DNA of 64,000 nucleotides from Sphingomonas sp. G-3-2-10. GTDB lineage: Bacteria; Pseudomonadota; Alphaproteobacteria; Sphingomonadales; Sphingomonadaceae. Below, in pieces: positions 25,323 through 33,906 of this stretch (position 1 is the stretch's first letter; every line of letters begins with the position of its first letter). The notes beneath the pieces were generated by a model. It was given only the letters and a program-made list of their open reading frames with translations, was not told where the DNA came from and searched no databases. The DNA lies in NCBI RefSeq assembly GCF_012927115.1, contig NZ_JABBFY010000001.1, positions 2,356,001 to 2,420,000 on the forward strand, in the 5' to 3' direction. A program made the translations under genes and the position numbers.

Positions 25323-25507
25323 TCGAATTCGTCCCGATCATCCCCAGTCCCTGCGTCAACATCTGCCGGATGAACCGCAAGCGCGGCTGGTGCGAAGGCT
25401 GCGGACGGACGCTGGACGAGATCGGACGCTGGGGCGGCACGACCGCCGCGGATCGCGATACGGTGATGGCCGAGCTGCCGGGGCGGATGGCGGCGATGAA
25501 GGGCTGA
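25310..25507 (+). CDS. DUF1289 family small Cys-rich protein
   Basis: The product has 65 residues with four conserved cysteines ('PSPCVNICRMN' and 'GWCEGCGRTLDEI'), the DUF1289 pattern, probably a small metal-binding protein of unknown role. The ATG lies inside the end of the thioredoxin-like gene, so the two are translationally coupled. The short 'EIGRWGG' after the second CxxC is also typical of this family. Confidence 0.85.
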   Translation: MDDLIEFVPIIPSPCVNICRMNRKRGWCEGCGRTLDEIGRWGGTTAADRDTVMAELPGRMAAMKG

Positions 25508-25517
25508 AGGTCCGCGC

Positions 25518-26051
25518 TTATTCCGGCTTCGACTTGCCCGGGCGACTCGACAGATAATCGGTCAGCGCGGACAGCAGGGCGGTGATGACGAAGGCGAAGT
25601 GGATCACGGTCATCCACATCAACTCGCTGTCGGTCAGCGGCTTTTCGCCGATGCTCATGAAGCTCTTGAGCAGCTGGATTCCCGAGATCGCCACGATCGA
25701 AGCATAGAGCTTCAGCTTGAGACCCGAGAAGGTGGTTGTGCCCATCCAGCTCGGCCGGTCCTCATGCCCCTCGGTATCGATCTTCGATACGAAGCTCTCA
25801 TAGCCGGCCAGGATCACAACGAGGATCAGGTTCGCGGCCAGTGCGATGTCGAGCAGCGTCAGCACCTTGAGGATCGCGCTCTCGACCGTCATCGTCAGGG
25901 CGTACGGGATCATCGCGAAGAATTCGCGGGCGAACACCACCAGCAGCAGCGCGATCGACAGGATCAGCCCGACATAGAAGGGCGCGAGCAGCCAGCGCGA
26001 AGCGAACAGCCCGTTCTCGAACACGCGCTCGATCTGCTTCAGCTTGCTCAT
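25518..26051 (-). CDS. UPF0114/YqhA family membrane protein
   Basis: The product has 177 residues and about four membrane spans (near 20-42, 60-82, 110-128 and 140-160). Family text includes 'IERVFENGLFASRWLLAPFY', 'LAGYESFVSKID' and 'LKLYASIVAISGIQLLK'. The family is widespread and uncharacterised. It ends ten bases from the convergent DUF1289 gene. Confidence 0.85.
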   Translation of the reverse strand: MSKLKQIERVFENGLFASRWLLAPFYVGLILSIALLLVVFAREFFAMIPYALTMTVESAILKVLTLLDIALAANLILVVILAGYESFVSKIDTEGHEDRPSWMGTTTFSGLKLKLYASIVAISGIQLLKSFMSIGEKPLTDSELMWMTVIHFAFVITALLSALTDYLSSRPGKSKPE

Positions 26052-26105
26052 CTTCCCCCCAAAGTCACAAAAGTCACACTGGCTACGCGTGCGCGCGAGA
26101 CGCCC

Positions 26106-26732
26106 TTAGGCGGGAGCGGCCTGCGGCATCAAGGCATTGTCCTTATCCTTGCCGCGGCGATAGGCGTCGCGATCGGTGACGCGTTCGGAATAGCGCACGA
26201 AAGCGTCGAGTTTGGGCAGCGTGCCGAACATCAGACCCCAGGTGACGGCGGAACCGACATAGACATCGGCGGCGGTGAAGCGATCGCCCGCGATATAGGC
26301 ATGCGCGGAGACCGCCCCGGCAAGCGTATCGATCGCCTGATCATAGCTGCCATAGCCGAACGAGCGGCTCTGCTCCGCCGAGGGGATAAACTTGGCGTTG
26401 TTGTTGGTGATCGCGTGCTCGAGCGGGCCAGCGGCGAAGAACAGCCAGCGATAATAATCGGCGCGCTCGTCGGCAGTGGGGGCAAGATCGGCTTCCGGAA
26501 AGGCTTCGGCCAGATAGGCGCAGATCGCGGCGCATTCGGTGACCACCTTGCCGCGATGGACGATCGCCGGAACCTTTCCCATCGGATTGATCGCGAGATA
26601 GGCGTCGGACTTCATCGTCGAGGCATAGTCCATCACCTGCGTCTCGTACGGCGCGCCGGTTTCCTCGAGCATCCAGCGGACGATCTGCCCGCGCGACATG
26701 GGATTGGTGTAGAAGATGAGGTCGTTCGACAT
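26106..26732 (-). CDS. Glutathione S-transferase family protein
   Basis: The product has 208 residues. The N-terminal thioredoxin-like domain ('IFYTNPMSRGQIVRWMLEE') includes the region of the activating Ser, and 'MGKVPAIVHRGKVVTECAAI' holds the cis-Pro and the glutathione-binding acidic/Ser pair. A helical C-terminal domain follows. The substrate is unknown. It is distinct from the second transferase gene at 31780. Confidence 0.85.
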   Translation of the reverse strand: MSNDLIFYTNPMSRGQIVRWMLEETGAPYETQVMDYASTMKSDAYLAINPMGKVPAIVHRGKVVTECAAICAYLAEAFPEADLAPTADERADYYRWLFFAAGPLEHAITNNNAKFIPSAEQSRSFGYGSYDQAIDTLAGAVSAHAYIAGDRFTAADVYVGSAVTWGLMFGTLPKLDAFVRYSERVTDRDAYRRGKDKDNALMPQAAPA

Positions 26733-26799
26733 GGCCGGTCTCCCGCTGGGAATTTGGGAACATATGAAGAACGAAATTTCCCAGGAGTCAAGGGCCGCT

Positions 26800-26932
26800 C
26801 AATCCTCCCCCGGAGGGGGGAGATGGCAGCCGCAGGCTGACGGAGGGGGAGCGCGCCAAGCGGCATCGCCAGCGGCAGGCCCCCTCGACCGCTTCGCGGT
26901 CCCCCTCCCCGTCCGGGGGAGGATGGGTCTGT
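26800..26932. repeat. Intergenic repeat with nested inverted CCTCCCCC segments
   Basis: 'AATCCTCCCCCGGAGGGGG' at the left and 'CCCCCTCCCCGTCCGGGGGAGGAT' at the right are related in inverted orientation. The centre carries 'CTCGACCGCTTCGCGGTCCCCC'. It occupies most of the space between the dienelactone hydrolase and glutathione transferase genes. Confidence 0.55.
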
Positions 26933-27798
26933 CAGAGCGCGCCCTTCAGCAGCACCAGCAGCCGTTCCCAGGCCCGTTCTGCCTGCGCCTGATTATAGGC
27001 GCGGCTGTCGGGCGGGCACCAGCCGTGGTTGGCGCCGGCATAGACTTCGATCTCGGCCGGAAGCTTCGCGGCGGCGAAGGCTTCGCGGACCTTTTCCTTC
27101 TCCGCTGGATTGCGCTCGTCATCATTGGCGGCGACCGCGAAGAGATAGCTGGCCTTCATTTTCGGCACTAGCAGATGCGGGCTGTCCGGCGCATCGGTAG
27201 CAAGGCCGCCGCCGTGGAACGAAGCACCCGCGCGGACGCGGTTCGGCACGGCCGCGGCGGTGCGCATCGTCAGCGGGCCGCCCATGCAATAGCCGGTGGT
27301 GCCGACGCCGCGCTTCGTGTCGGTTTCCTTCTGCTTGTCGATAAAGGCGATGAAGGCGATCGCGTCGCGCACCGCCGCGTCCGCCGTGATCAGCTTGCGC
27401 CATTCAAATGCCTGTTCGCGGATCTTCGCGCTGTCGGGCGTGTCGCCGGGCGCGTGATACGGCGCCTTTGCCGAGCGGTAGAACGGGTTCACCGTCAGCA
27501 CGGCATAGCCCGACTGGGCAAGCCGGTCCGCCATCTGGCGGAAGGCGGGGCGCAGGCCCATGATGTCGGGCCAGACCAGCACGGCGGGATGCTTGCCCCC
27601 GGCAGGGGCGACGAAATAGGCGTCGCATTCGCCGTCGGGGGTCTTGATGACGACGTCGCGGCCCGTGATGGCGAAGGCGTTGGCGGGGATCGGCAGCGCG
27701 ATCACCGCAGCGGCGGCAGCGACGCCCGCGCCGAACTCGCGGCGGGAAAACGCGGCGAGCGCGCGGTCATTGTCGGCGGCTGTCAGTTCGTCACACAT
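26932..27798 (-). CDS. Dienelactone hydrolase family protein, Tat-exported
   Basis: The product has 288 residues of alpha/beta hydrolase fold. The catalytic Cys is in 'GTTGYCMGGPLT' (the dienelactone hydrolase GxCxG elbow) and the His in 'YAGANHGWC'. The N-terminus has 'SRREFGAGVAAAAAVIALP', a twin-arginine signal, so unlike classical cytoplasmic DLH it is likely to be exported. The substrate is unknown and no aromatic-degradation genes are nearby. Confidence 0.85.
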   Translation of the reverse strand: MCDELTAADNDRALAAFSRREFGAGVAAAAAVIALPIPANAFAITGRDVVIKTPDGECDAYFVAPAGGKHPAVLVWPDIMGLRPAFRQMADRLAQSGYAVLTVNPFYRSAKAPYHAPGDTPDSAKIREQAFEWRKLITADAAVRDAIAFIAFIDKQKETDTKRGVGTTGYCMGGPLTMRTAAAVPNRVRAGASFHGGGLATDAPDSPHLLVPKMKASYLFAVAANDDERNPAEKEKVREAFAAAKLPAEIEVYAGANHGWCPPDSRAYNQAQAERAWERLLVLLKGAL

Positions 27799-27904
27799 GA
27801 ATTCGCTCCAGAATCGCCCCGGTTGCCCGGGTCTATGCTTCCGGCCGTTCCCGTGGAAGCAGGAATGGCGCTATGGGCGATAAGACAAGAAGCGGGAGCG
27901 ACGC

Positions 27905-28738
27905 GTGGGGATGGATCTTCAGGCCTATTTCGACCGGATCGGTTATTCGGGCCCGAGCGAGCCGGCGTTCGCCACGCTGGACGCAGTGATGCGCGCGCAT
28001 GTCGCGGCGATTCCGTTCGAGAGCCTCGACGTCCAACTGGGCAACCGCACCAGCCCGGACCTGTCCTTCGTCTTCGACAAGCTGGTGACGCAGCGGCGCG
28101 GCGGCTGGTGCTACGAGAATAACGGGCTGCTCGGCTGGGCGCTGGGCGAGATGGGGTTCGACGTGCGGCGCGTGTCGGCGGGCGTGATGCGGGTGGTGCG
28201 CGGCGATGCGGCGCTGGGCAATCACCTGACGCTGATCGTGACGATCGACGGCGGGGAGTGGCTGGTCGATGCCGGGTTCGGGGGCACCCAGGCTGCGCCG
28301 ATCCCGTTCGCGGCGGGCGAATATGACCATGCGCCGTTCGTGCTGACGCTGGCCGAAACCGGCGACGGCTTCTGGCGCTTCGCCGAGCGTTTCGGCGACG
28401 GCGATCCGTTCAGCTTCGACTTCACTCCCGGCACGGCGGACGAGGCGCTGTTCGCGCGGCAATGCGCGACCTTGCAGGATGATCCCGAATCGATCTTCGT
28501 CCAGAATCTCGTCGTCCAGCAGCGGCAGGGCGAGCGCCATTTGACGCTGCGCGGCCGCGTGCTGATGGAGCGCGGCGCGAACGACGAGAGCAAGCGGCTG
28601 ATCGCGGATGCGGACGATCTGGTCACGGTGCTGCGCGAACGCTTCGGGCTGGACGTGCCCGGGATCGCGGCGCTGTGGCCGAAAATCTGTGCGCGGCACG
28701 AGGCGCTGTTCGCGCCGGAAAGCGCGGCTTTGAGCTGA
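27905..28738 (+). CDS. Arylamine N-acetyltransferase
   Basis: The product has 277 residues. It transfers acetyl from acetyl-CoA to arylamines or hydrazines. The triad is readable: Cys in 'RRGGWCYENNGLL', His in 'GNHLTLIV' and Asp in 'WLVDAGFGG'. 'IPFESLDVQLG' is also typical. GTG at 27905, with GGGAG six bases upstream, was preferred; the ATG two codons later is the alternative. It is divergent from the dienelactone hydrolase gene. Confidence 0.9.
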   Translation: MGMDLQAYFDRIGYSGPSEPAFATLDAVMRAHVAAIPFESLDVQLGNRTSPDLSFVFDKLVTQRRGGWCYENNGLLGWALGEMGFDVRRVSAGVMRVVRGDAALGNHLTLIVTIDGGEWLVDAGFGGTQAAPIPFAAGEYDHAPFVLTLAETGDGFWRFAERFGDGDPFSFDFTPGTADEALFARQCATLQDDPESIFVQNLVVQQRQGERHLTLRGRVLMERGANDESKRLIADADDLVTVLRERFGLDVPGIAALWPKICARHEALFAPESAALS

Positions 28739-28771
28739 AGCCTCCCCCCTTGACGGGAAAGGGGCGGAAAG

Positions 28772-28802
28772 AAAAAGGCCGGGGATTGCGCCCCGGCCCT
28801 TT
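28772..28802 (-). terminator. Intrinsic terminator after the DUF1013 gene
   Basis: On the minus strand 'GGGCCGGGGCGCAATCCCCGG' continues into 'CCTTTTTC', a GC-rich hairpin followed by a T-run, 23 bases after the stop of the gene at 28826. Confidence 0.8.
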
Positions 28803-28825
28803 CGGCTTTGTCGCTGGTGCGCGGA

Positions 28826-29512
28826 TCAGTCGCGCTTGCGGAACGGGTCCTCGAACGAAGGCGCAGCCGGAACCGGCTCGCCGCCATCGGCGATGCGCTG
28901 GGCTTCGGCGGCCGCCGCGACACGCTGGGCGCGCAGTTCCTCGATCAGCGCCTCGCGATCGCCTTCCAGACGATTGTCGACCGGAGCTTCGATGCCGGCG
29001 GCCTTGGCAGCCTTGGCGACCAGTGCGTCGAGTTCGCGCTGCGACGTAAGGCCGAGGGTCACCGGATCCTTCGGCGTGATGCCGGTGATGTTCCAGTGGC
29101 TGCGGTCGCGAATCGCGGCGATGGTGGTGCGGGTGGTGCCGATCAGCTTGCCGATCGCGCCGTCCGAGATTTCCGGATGGTTGCGCAGGATCCACGCGAT
29201 GCCGTCGGGCTTGTCCTGACGCTTCGAGACCGGCGTATAGCGCGGCCCCTTGGTGCGGCGAACCTGCTCGGGGCCCTTGAGCATCTTGAGCGAATAGTTC
29301 GGGTCCTTCTGGCCCTTCTCGATCTCGTCCATCGTCAGCTCGTGCGCGCGAACGGGATCGCGGCCGGTGAGCTTCGTGGTCGCGGTATCGTCGGCGATGG
29401 CCTGAACCTCGAGGATGTGCAGGCCGCAGAATTCGGCGATCTGCTCGAACGAGAGCGAGGTGTTGTCGACCAGCCAGGAAGCGGTCGCATGAGGCATCAG
29501 CGGCTGGGCCAC
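28826..29512 (-). CDS. DUF1013 family cell-cycle regulator (TrcR-like)
   Basis: The product has 228 residues. DUF1013 proteins are alphaproteobacterial and have been annotated as the cell-cycle transcriptional regulator TrcR. The N-terminal half contains HTH-like segments ('SFEQIAEFCGLHILEVQAI', 'SDGAIGKLIGTTRTTIAAI') and the family's 'NPSLKMLK-like' region reads 'PNYSLKMLKGPEQVRRTKG'. The start is GTG at 29512 with GGAGAA ahead of it; the next ATG is five codons in. The C-terminal 30 residues are acidic and variable. Confidence 0.85.
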   Translation of the reverse strand: MAQPLMPHATASWLVDNTSLSFEQIAEFCGLHILEVQAIADDTATTKLTGRDPVRAHELTMDEIEKGQKDPNYSLKMLKGPEQVRRTKGPRYTPVSKRQDKPDGIAWILRNHPEISDGAIGKLIGTTRTTIAAIRDRSHWNITGITPKDPVTLGLTSQRELDALVAKAAKAAGIEAPVDNRLEGDREALIEELRAQRVAAAAEAQRIADGGEPVPAAPSFEDPFRKRD

Positions 29513-29622
29513 GGAGGTTCTCCGACAGTAGAAACAATAAGGGCCGCCCATCACGGGCGGCCACGATGGGGCTGATCTAATGCGGGAAGCGGGCCAGAGC
29601 AAGGAATTAAGAGTGGCTTTGG

Positions 29623-29642
29623 AAACGCGCCGAGGCGCGTTT
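29623..29642. terminator. Palindromic hairpin, possible terminator
   Basis: 'AAACGCGCCGAGGCGCGTTT' is a perfect 20-base palindrome with A and T runs at its ends, so it could terminate in either direction. It directly abuts the 35-bp inverted repeat to its right. From here to 29760 no coding sequence was seen. Confidence 0.5.
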
Positions 29643-29726
29643 TGCGGTGCCGGCCCGCTCCCCCACCCGGCCACCCACAGCGTATTCTGAATGGGCGGCC
29701 GGGTGAGGGAGCGGGCCGGCACCGCA
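29643..29726. repeat. Long inverted repeat (35-bp arms)
   Basis: The arms at 29643-29677 and 29692-29726 are near-perfect reverse complements ('TGCGGTGCCGGCCCGCTCCC' against 'GGGAGCGGGCCGGCACCGCA' at the outer ends) around a 14-base AT-richer loop. A further small hairpin, 'GAAACTCGCGCTTTCGCCAG' plus 'TTTC', follows at 29728-29751. This is the largest perfect-looking stem in the window. Confidence 0.8.
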
Positions 29727-29760
29727 TAGAAACTCGCGCTTTCGCCAGTTTCCAAACGAA

Positions 29761-30783
29761 TTACGCCGCCTCGGCTTCCTCCCCTATCGGGCATAGCGCG
29801 TGGAGGAATTGCGCTGCGCTCGCTTCCCAGGTGAAGCCGGCGCCATATCGCGCGCAGGCGGCCCGGTCGCGGGTCAGCGCCTGGGCGATGGCTTTGGTCA
29901 GATCGTCGTCGATCGCGCCGACTTCGGGCGTGACGATGTCGATCGGGCCGGTGACCGGATAGCCCGCAACCGGCACGCCGCAGGCCAGCGCCTCGATCAT
30001 AACCAGCCCGAACGTGTCGGTGCGGCTGGGAAAGACGAACACATCGGCGGCGGCATAGGCCGAGGCGAGCTCCTCGCCGAACATCGGGCCGAGGAATTTG
30101 GCGTCGGGATATTTCGCTTCGAGCGAGGCGCGCGCGGGGCCGTCGCCGACCACGACCTTCATCCCCGGATGCGTCGTCTTGAGGAAGGCTTCGAGATTCT
30201 TTTCGACCGCGACCCGGCCGACATAGAGCTGGATCGGCCCTTCCATCGCCGCCATCGCCGGATGCGGGGTCAGGCCGGGACGGAAATTGGCGAGGTCGAC
30301 GCCCCTGCCCCAATGCTTGAGATGGGTCAGCCCGTGATCGGCGAGCGACTGGCGGATCGAAGGGGTGGCTGCGAGGATCGCGTAACTGGGCGAATGGAAC
30401 CAGCGGATATAGCGCCAGATCCATTCCGCCGGCACGCCCGAGCGCGCCGAGACATAGTCGGGAAACTGGGTGTGATAGGCGGTGGTGAACGGCTGGCCGG
30501 TGCGCAGACACCAGCGCCGCGCGGCGACGCACAGCGGCCCTTCGGTCGCGAGATGGATCGCGGTCGGCCGGAATTCCTCGAGCATCGCGCCGACATTGCG
30601 GGTGCGGGTTAGCGCCAGGCGGATCTCGGGATAGGTCGGGCACGGCAGCGAGCGGAACAGATCGGGCGAGATCACCATCACGGTGTGCCCATATTTCTCC
30701 AGTACGGCGCGAACCGACTGGAGGGTGCGGACGACGCCGTTGACCTGCGGTTCCCAGGCGTCGGTCACGATGGCGATGCGCAC
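29761..30783 (-). CDS. Glycosyltransferase, GT4 (family 1-like)
   Basis: The product has 340 residues with a GT-B fold. 'IAIVTDAWEPQVNGVVRTL' is the acceptor-side glycine loop, 'LYVGRVAVEKNLEAFL' starts the donor domain, and 'TDTFGLVMIEALACGVPVAG' is the EX7E-type retaining signature. The start is GTG at 30783 with GGAG upstream and 14 bp from the preceding gene. Relatives include PimB/MgtA-like enzymes adding sugars to lipids; pairing with a UDP-diacylglucosamine hydrolase homologue suggests an envelope lipid role. Confidence 0.87.
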   Translation of the reverse strand: MRIAIVTDAWEPQVNGVVRTLQSVRAVLEKYGHTVMVISPDLFRSLPCPTYPEIRLALTRTRNVGAMLEEFRPTAIHLATEGPLCVAARRWCLRTGQPFTTAYHTQFPDYVSARSGVPAEWIWRYIRWFHSPSYAILAATPSIRQSLADHGLTHLKHWGRGVDLANFRPGLTPHPAMAAMEGPIQLYVGRVAVEKNLEAFLKTTHPGMKVVVGDGPARASLEAKYPDAKFLGPMFGEELASAYAAADVFVFPSRTDTFGLVMIEALACGVPVAGYPVTGPIDIVTPEVGAIDDDLTKAIAQALTRDRAACARYGAGFTWEASAAQFLHALCPIGEEAEAA

Positions 30784-30797
30784 GGGCTCGTGCTCCG

Positions 30798-31685
30798 TCA
30801 GGCGGCCGCTCGCCGCTCCTCCGGTATCGAGGGTCTTTCCCTTGCCGCGACTTCGTCCGCCCAGTGCAGTATCTCCATCCGGCCGTCGAAATGCTCCACC
30901 AGCGCGGTGCAGCCTTCGACCCAATCGCCATCGTTATAGTATTCAACGCCCTGGATCGACCGCATATCCGCGGCATGGATATGTCCCGCCACGACGCCGT
31001 CGACGCCGCGCGTCCCGGCTTCGCGCGCGACGATCTCCTCGAACTTCGAGATGAACGAGACGGCGTTCTTCACCTTGGACTTGGCGTATTTGCTGAGCGA
31101 CCAATAGGGCAACCCCATCCAGCGCCGGACATGGTTGACCCAACGGCTGGCAGCCATCGTCGCTTCGTAGGCCGCGTCGCCGAGATAGGCGAGCCAGCGG
31201 TGCGAGAGCATGATCGCGTCGAATTCGTCGCCGTGCAGCACCAGCAGGCGCTTGCCATCGGCGGTTTCGTGGATCGCGGTGCGGGCGATCTCCACACCGC
31301 CGAAATGCAGCCCCGAAAACTGGCGGAACATCTCGTCATGGTTGCCCGGCACATAGACGATGCGCGTGCCGCGATGCGCGCGCTTGAGCACGCGCCAGAC
31401 GATGTCGTTGTGCGTCTCGGGCCAGTAGAGCTTCTTCTTCAGCCGCCAGCCATCGATGATGTCGCCGACGAGGTACATGGTGTCGCTGTCGACATGGTCG
31501 AGAAAGTCGATCAGCAGTTCGGCATTGCAGCCGCGAGTGCCGAGATGGACATCGGAGATCCAGATTGTGCGGTAGTTCCGCCGCTCGGTGATGACCCGCT
31601 CCGGGATCGACGGGGCCGAAGCGGAGAAGTCCGCCGGATCGATTCCGTACGCCCCCCCAAACGGAAGTCTGGTAATCGTAGCCAT
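30798..31685 (-). CDS. Metallophosphoesterase, UDP-2,3-diacylglucosamine hydrolase like
   Basis: The product has 295 residues. Five metallophosphoesterase motifs are seen: 'WISDVHLGT', 'LVGDIIDGW', 'YVPGNHDEM', 'LVLHGDEFD' and 'VVAGHIHAA'. They are arranged as in the LpxH-like group, which cleaves UDP-diacylglucosamine to lipid X in lipid A synthesis, although relatives of this longer alphaproteobacterial subgroup are not all proven LpxH. The start ATG at 31685 was taken over a site five codons up. The glycosyltransferase follows in the same transcript. Confidence 0.82.
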   Translation of the reverse strand: MATITRLPFGGAYGIDPADFSASAPSIPERVITERRNYRTIWISDVHLGTRGCNAELLIDFLDHVDSDTMYLVGDIIDGWRLKKKLYWPETHNDIVWRVLKRAHRGTRIVYVPGNHDEMFRQFSGLHFGGVEIARTAIHETADGKRLLVLHGDEFDAIMLSHRWLAYLGDAAYEATMAASRWVNHVRRWMGLPYWSLSKYAKSKVKNAVSFISKFEEIVAREAGTRGVDGVVAGHIHAADMRSIQGVEYYNDGDWVEGCTALVEHFDGRMEILHWADEVAARERPSIPEERRAAA

Positions 31686-31779
31686 GACCGCGAACCCCAA
31701 AGCTGCCCTTGCCTTGGGAGGCCCCTATGACCGCGGATTGTTACAGCGTGATTCAGTCGCGGCGTCAGTTCCATGACGC

Positions 31780-32397
31780 TCAGGCGTCGATCGTGACATG
31801 TCCCGGCTGCGCGGCCACCCGCGCCAGCCATTTCTGGACATTGGGGTAGCGTGACAGCTGGTAGCCGCCTTCCTCGCAGACATGGGTGTAGGCGTAGAGC
31901 GCGATGTCGGCGATGGTGAAGATGCCCGCGGCGAACCAGTCGCGGGTAGCGAGGTGTTCGTCCATCAGTTCGAGCGCGGCGAAGCCCGCGGCGCGCTTGC
32001 CCGGCAAGTTGATCTTCTGGACCTCGGTGAAGTTCGCCTCGCCGACCCAGCCGAACCAGAAACGCAGCGTCGCGACGTTCGGCTCGTGGTTATACTGCTC
32101 CCAGAACAGCCAGCGCAACATGTCGGCATGGTCGAACCGCTCCTTGGGAACCAGCGGGGTGCCGTGCGCGAGATACAGGCAGGCGGCGTTGCTTTCGGGC
32201 AGGAAACGCTCACCCGTCTGGAGCGTCGGGATGCGGCCGTTCGCGTTCACGTTCGCGAGAAAGTGCGCGGTGCGGGTCTCGCCCTTCATGATGTCGTATT
32301 CGCGCCGCTCGAGCATCGCGCCGACATGTGCCGCGGTGAGGCGGATCTTGTAGCAATTTCCCGAGCGGGCATATTCGTGAAGGATCAGGTCGGTCAT
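31780..32397 (-). CDS. Glutathione S-transferase family protein
   Basis: The product has 205 residues. The N-terminal domain begins 'LILHEYARSGNCYKIRLTAA' and contains 'NANGRIPTLQTGERFLPESNA', which holds the cis-Pro and the glutathione-binding Glu-Ser pair. A helical domain with 'RDWFAAGIFTIADIALYAY' follows; that late segment is the family N-capping box region. The substrate is not evident. Confidence 0.85.
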   Translation of the reverse strand: MTDLILHEYARSGNCYKIRLTAAHVGAMLERREYDIMKGETRTAHFLANVNANGRIPTLQTGERFLPESNAACLYLAHGTPLVPKERFDHADMLRWLFWEQYNHEPNVATLRFWFGWVGEANFTEVQKINLPGKRAAGFAALELMDEHLATRDWFAAGIFTIADIALYAYTHVCEEGGYQLSRYPNVQKWLARVAAQPGHVTIDA

Positions 32398-32484
32398 GTG
32401 CGGCTCCCCTCCGGCATCCGCTCCCTCATGGTGGCGCGGCGGGAGATGTCCAACAAGATGCGGCGGGGAATCGATAAGGCCAGC

Positions 32485-33483
32485 TTATTCGACCACCAGC
32501 ACGATCTTTCCGAAATGCCCGCCCGAATCCATCCGCGCATGCGCCTTCGCAGCTTGGTCCAGCGGGAAGGTGCCGTCGATCACCGGCTTCAGCCTGCCCT
32601 CTTCCACGAAGGGCCAGACGGTGCGGTGAAGTTCGTCCGCCACCAGCGTCTTGAACGCCGTGTCGCGCGGGCGGAGCGTCGAGCCGGTCAGGGTCAGGCG
32701 GTTGCGCATGATGTGGAAGATCGGGATTTCGGCCGTCAGCCCACCCTGCGTCGCGATCGAGACGTGGCGGCCATCTTCGGCGAGGCATTTCAGGTTACGC
32801 GGCACATAATCGCCGCCGACCATGTCGAGCACGACGTTGACGCCCTTGCCGCCGGTGATCGCCTTCACCCGATCGACGAAATCCTCGGTCTTGTAATTGA
32901 TCGCATGATCCGCGCCGTGCGCGACGGCTTGCGCGCATTTCTCGTCGCTGCCGGCGGTGACGATCACGGTGACGCCGAACAAATTGCACAGGCTGATCGC
33001 CATCGTGCCGATGCCGCTGGTGCCGCCATGAACCAGCACCGTTTCGCCTTCGACCACATAGGCGCGCTCGAAGAGATTGGTCCACACGGTGAAGAGCGTT
33101 TCGGGGATCGCCGCGGCCTCGATCATCGACAGCGCTTCGGGCACCGGCAGGCACTGGCCATAGGGGGCGACGCAATATTCGGCATAGCCGCCGCCCGCGA
33201 CCAGCGCGCAGACCGGCTGGCCGACCGCTTCGGCGGGAACGCTTTCGCCCGTCGCCACGATCGTTCCGGCCACTTCCAGCCCGAGGATCTTCGGCGCGCC
33301 CGGCGGGGGCGGATAGAAGCCCTGCCGCTGGACGACATCGGGGCGGTTCACCCCGGCCGCCGCGACGCGGATCAGCACTTCGCCCGGCCCGGGCGCGGGC
33401 ACGGGCCGTTCGACAGGAACGAGGACTTCGGGACCGCCCGGCGTGTCCGGATCGATCGCGCGCATGGTCTGGGGAAGCGTCAT
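32485..33483 (-). CDS. NAD(P)H quinone oxidoreductase, PIG3/QOR type
   Basis: The product has 332 residues of medium-chain dehydrogenase/reductase fold without structural zinc. 'VRVAAAGVNRPDVVQRQGFY' is written here as 'IRVAAAGVNRPDVVQRQGFY', the usual N-terminal signature. 'VLVHGGTSGIGTMAISL' is the NADPH-binding glycine motif. It probably reduces quinones using NADPH. Just upstream, a divergent gene starts at 33573. Confidence 0.88.
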   Translation of the reverse strand: MTLPQTMRAIDPDTPGGPEVLVPVERPVPAPGPGEVLIRVAAAGVNRPDVVQRQGFYPPPPGAPKILGLEVAGTIVATGESVPAEAVGQPVCALVAGGGYAEYCVAPYGQCLPVPEALSMIEAAAIPETLFTVWTNLFERAYVVEGETVLVHGGTSGIGTMAISLCNLFGVTVIVTAGSDEKCAQAVAHGADHAINYKTEDFVDRVKAITGGKGVNVVLDMVGGDYVPRNLKCLAEDGRHVSIATQGGLTAEIPIFHIMRNRLTLTGSTLRPRDTAFKTLVADELHRTVWPFVEEGRLKPVIDGTFPLDQAAKAHARMDSGGHFGKIVLVVE

Positions 33484-33572
33484 GATGCGAACCCGTAAGC
33501 ATTATTCCGGGGCCAGTATGACCCCCGCCTCTTATTGACATCGCCCCCTGCCGGGTCAACGTTGGCGAGGCG

Positions 33573-33770
33573 ATGGACCTGGACGAGAATCTTCCGCGCC
33601 GTAAGGACGACCTGACCGCCCAGCTGGCGAAACAGGATCTCGATCCGTTTTCGGTGGACGAACTGGACGAGCGGATCGCGCTGCTCCAGGCCGAAATCGA
33701 GCGGACCCGTAGTAAACGCGAACGGGCCGTTAACCATCGCGCAAGCGCTGACGCCCTATTCAAGCGATGA
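33573..33770 (+). CDS. DUF1192 family protein
   Basis: The product has 65 residues. The pattern 'SVDELDERIALLQAEIERT' is the DUF1192 coiled-coil core. Function is unknown. The N-terminus 'MDLDENLPRRKDDL' agrees with the family start. It lies between a divergent quinone oxidoreductase gene and clpA. Confidence 0.85.
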   Translation: MDLDENLPRRKDDLTAQLAKQDLDPFSVDELDERIALLQAEIERTRSKRERAVNHRASADALFKR

Positions 33771-33906
33771 GCGTTGCACCGGAGAGAAGGGCGACAGCCA
33801 CGAATCTCCGGCGCGGGGCCGCCACGCTTGATGCGAGCGTCCGTCATCCCGACATAATGGGAAACCGGGCCGCGTATCCTTCTGGCCCGACTGGAGTAGT
33901 CATCTG

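Noticed and set aside
28826..30976. A 716-residue frame running from the DUF1013 gene through the long palindrome and antisense-frame of the glycosyltransferase
   Set aside because: It crosses an inverted repeat and a well-supported gene in another frame; the GTG at 29512 with its ribosome binding site gives the real start.
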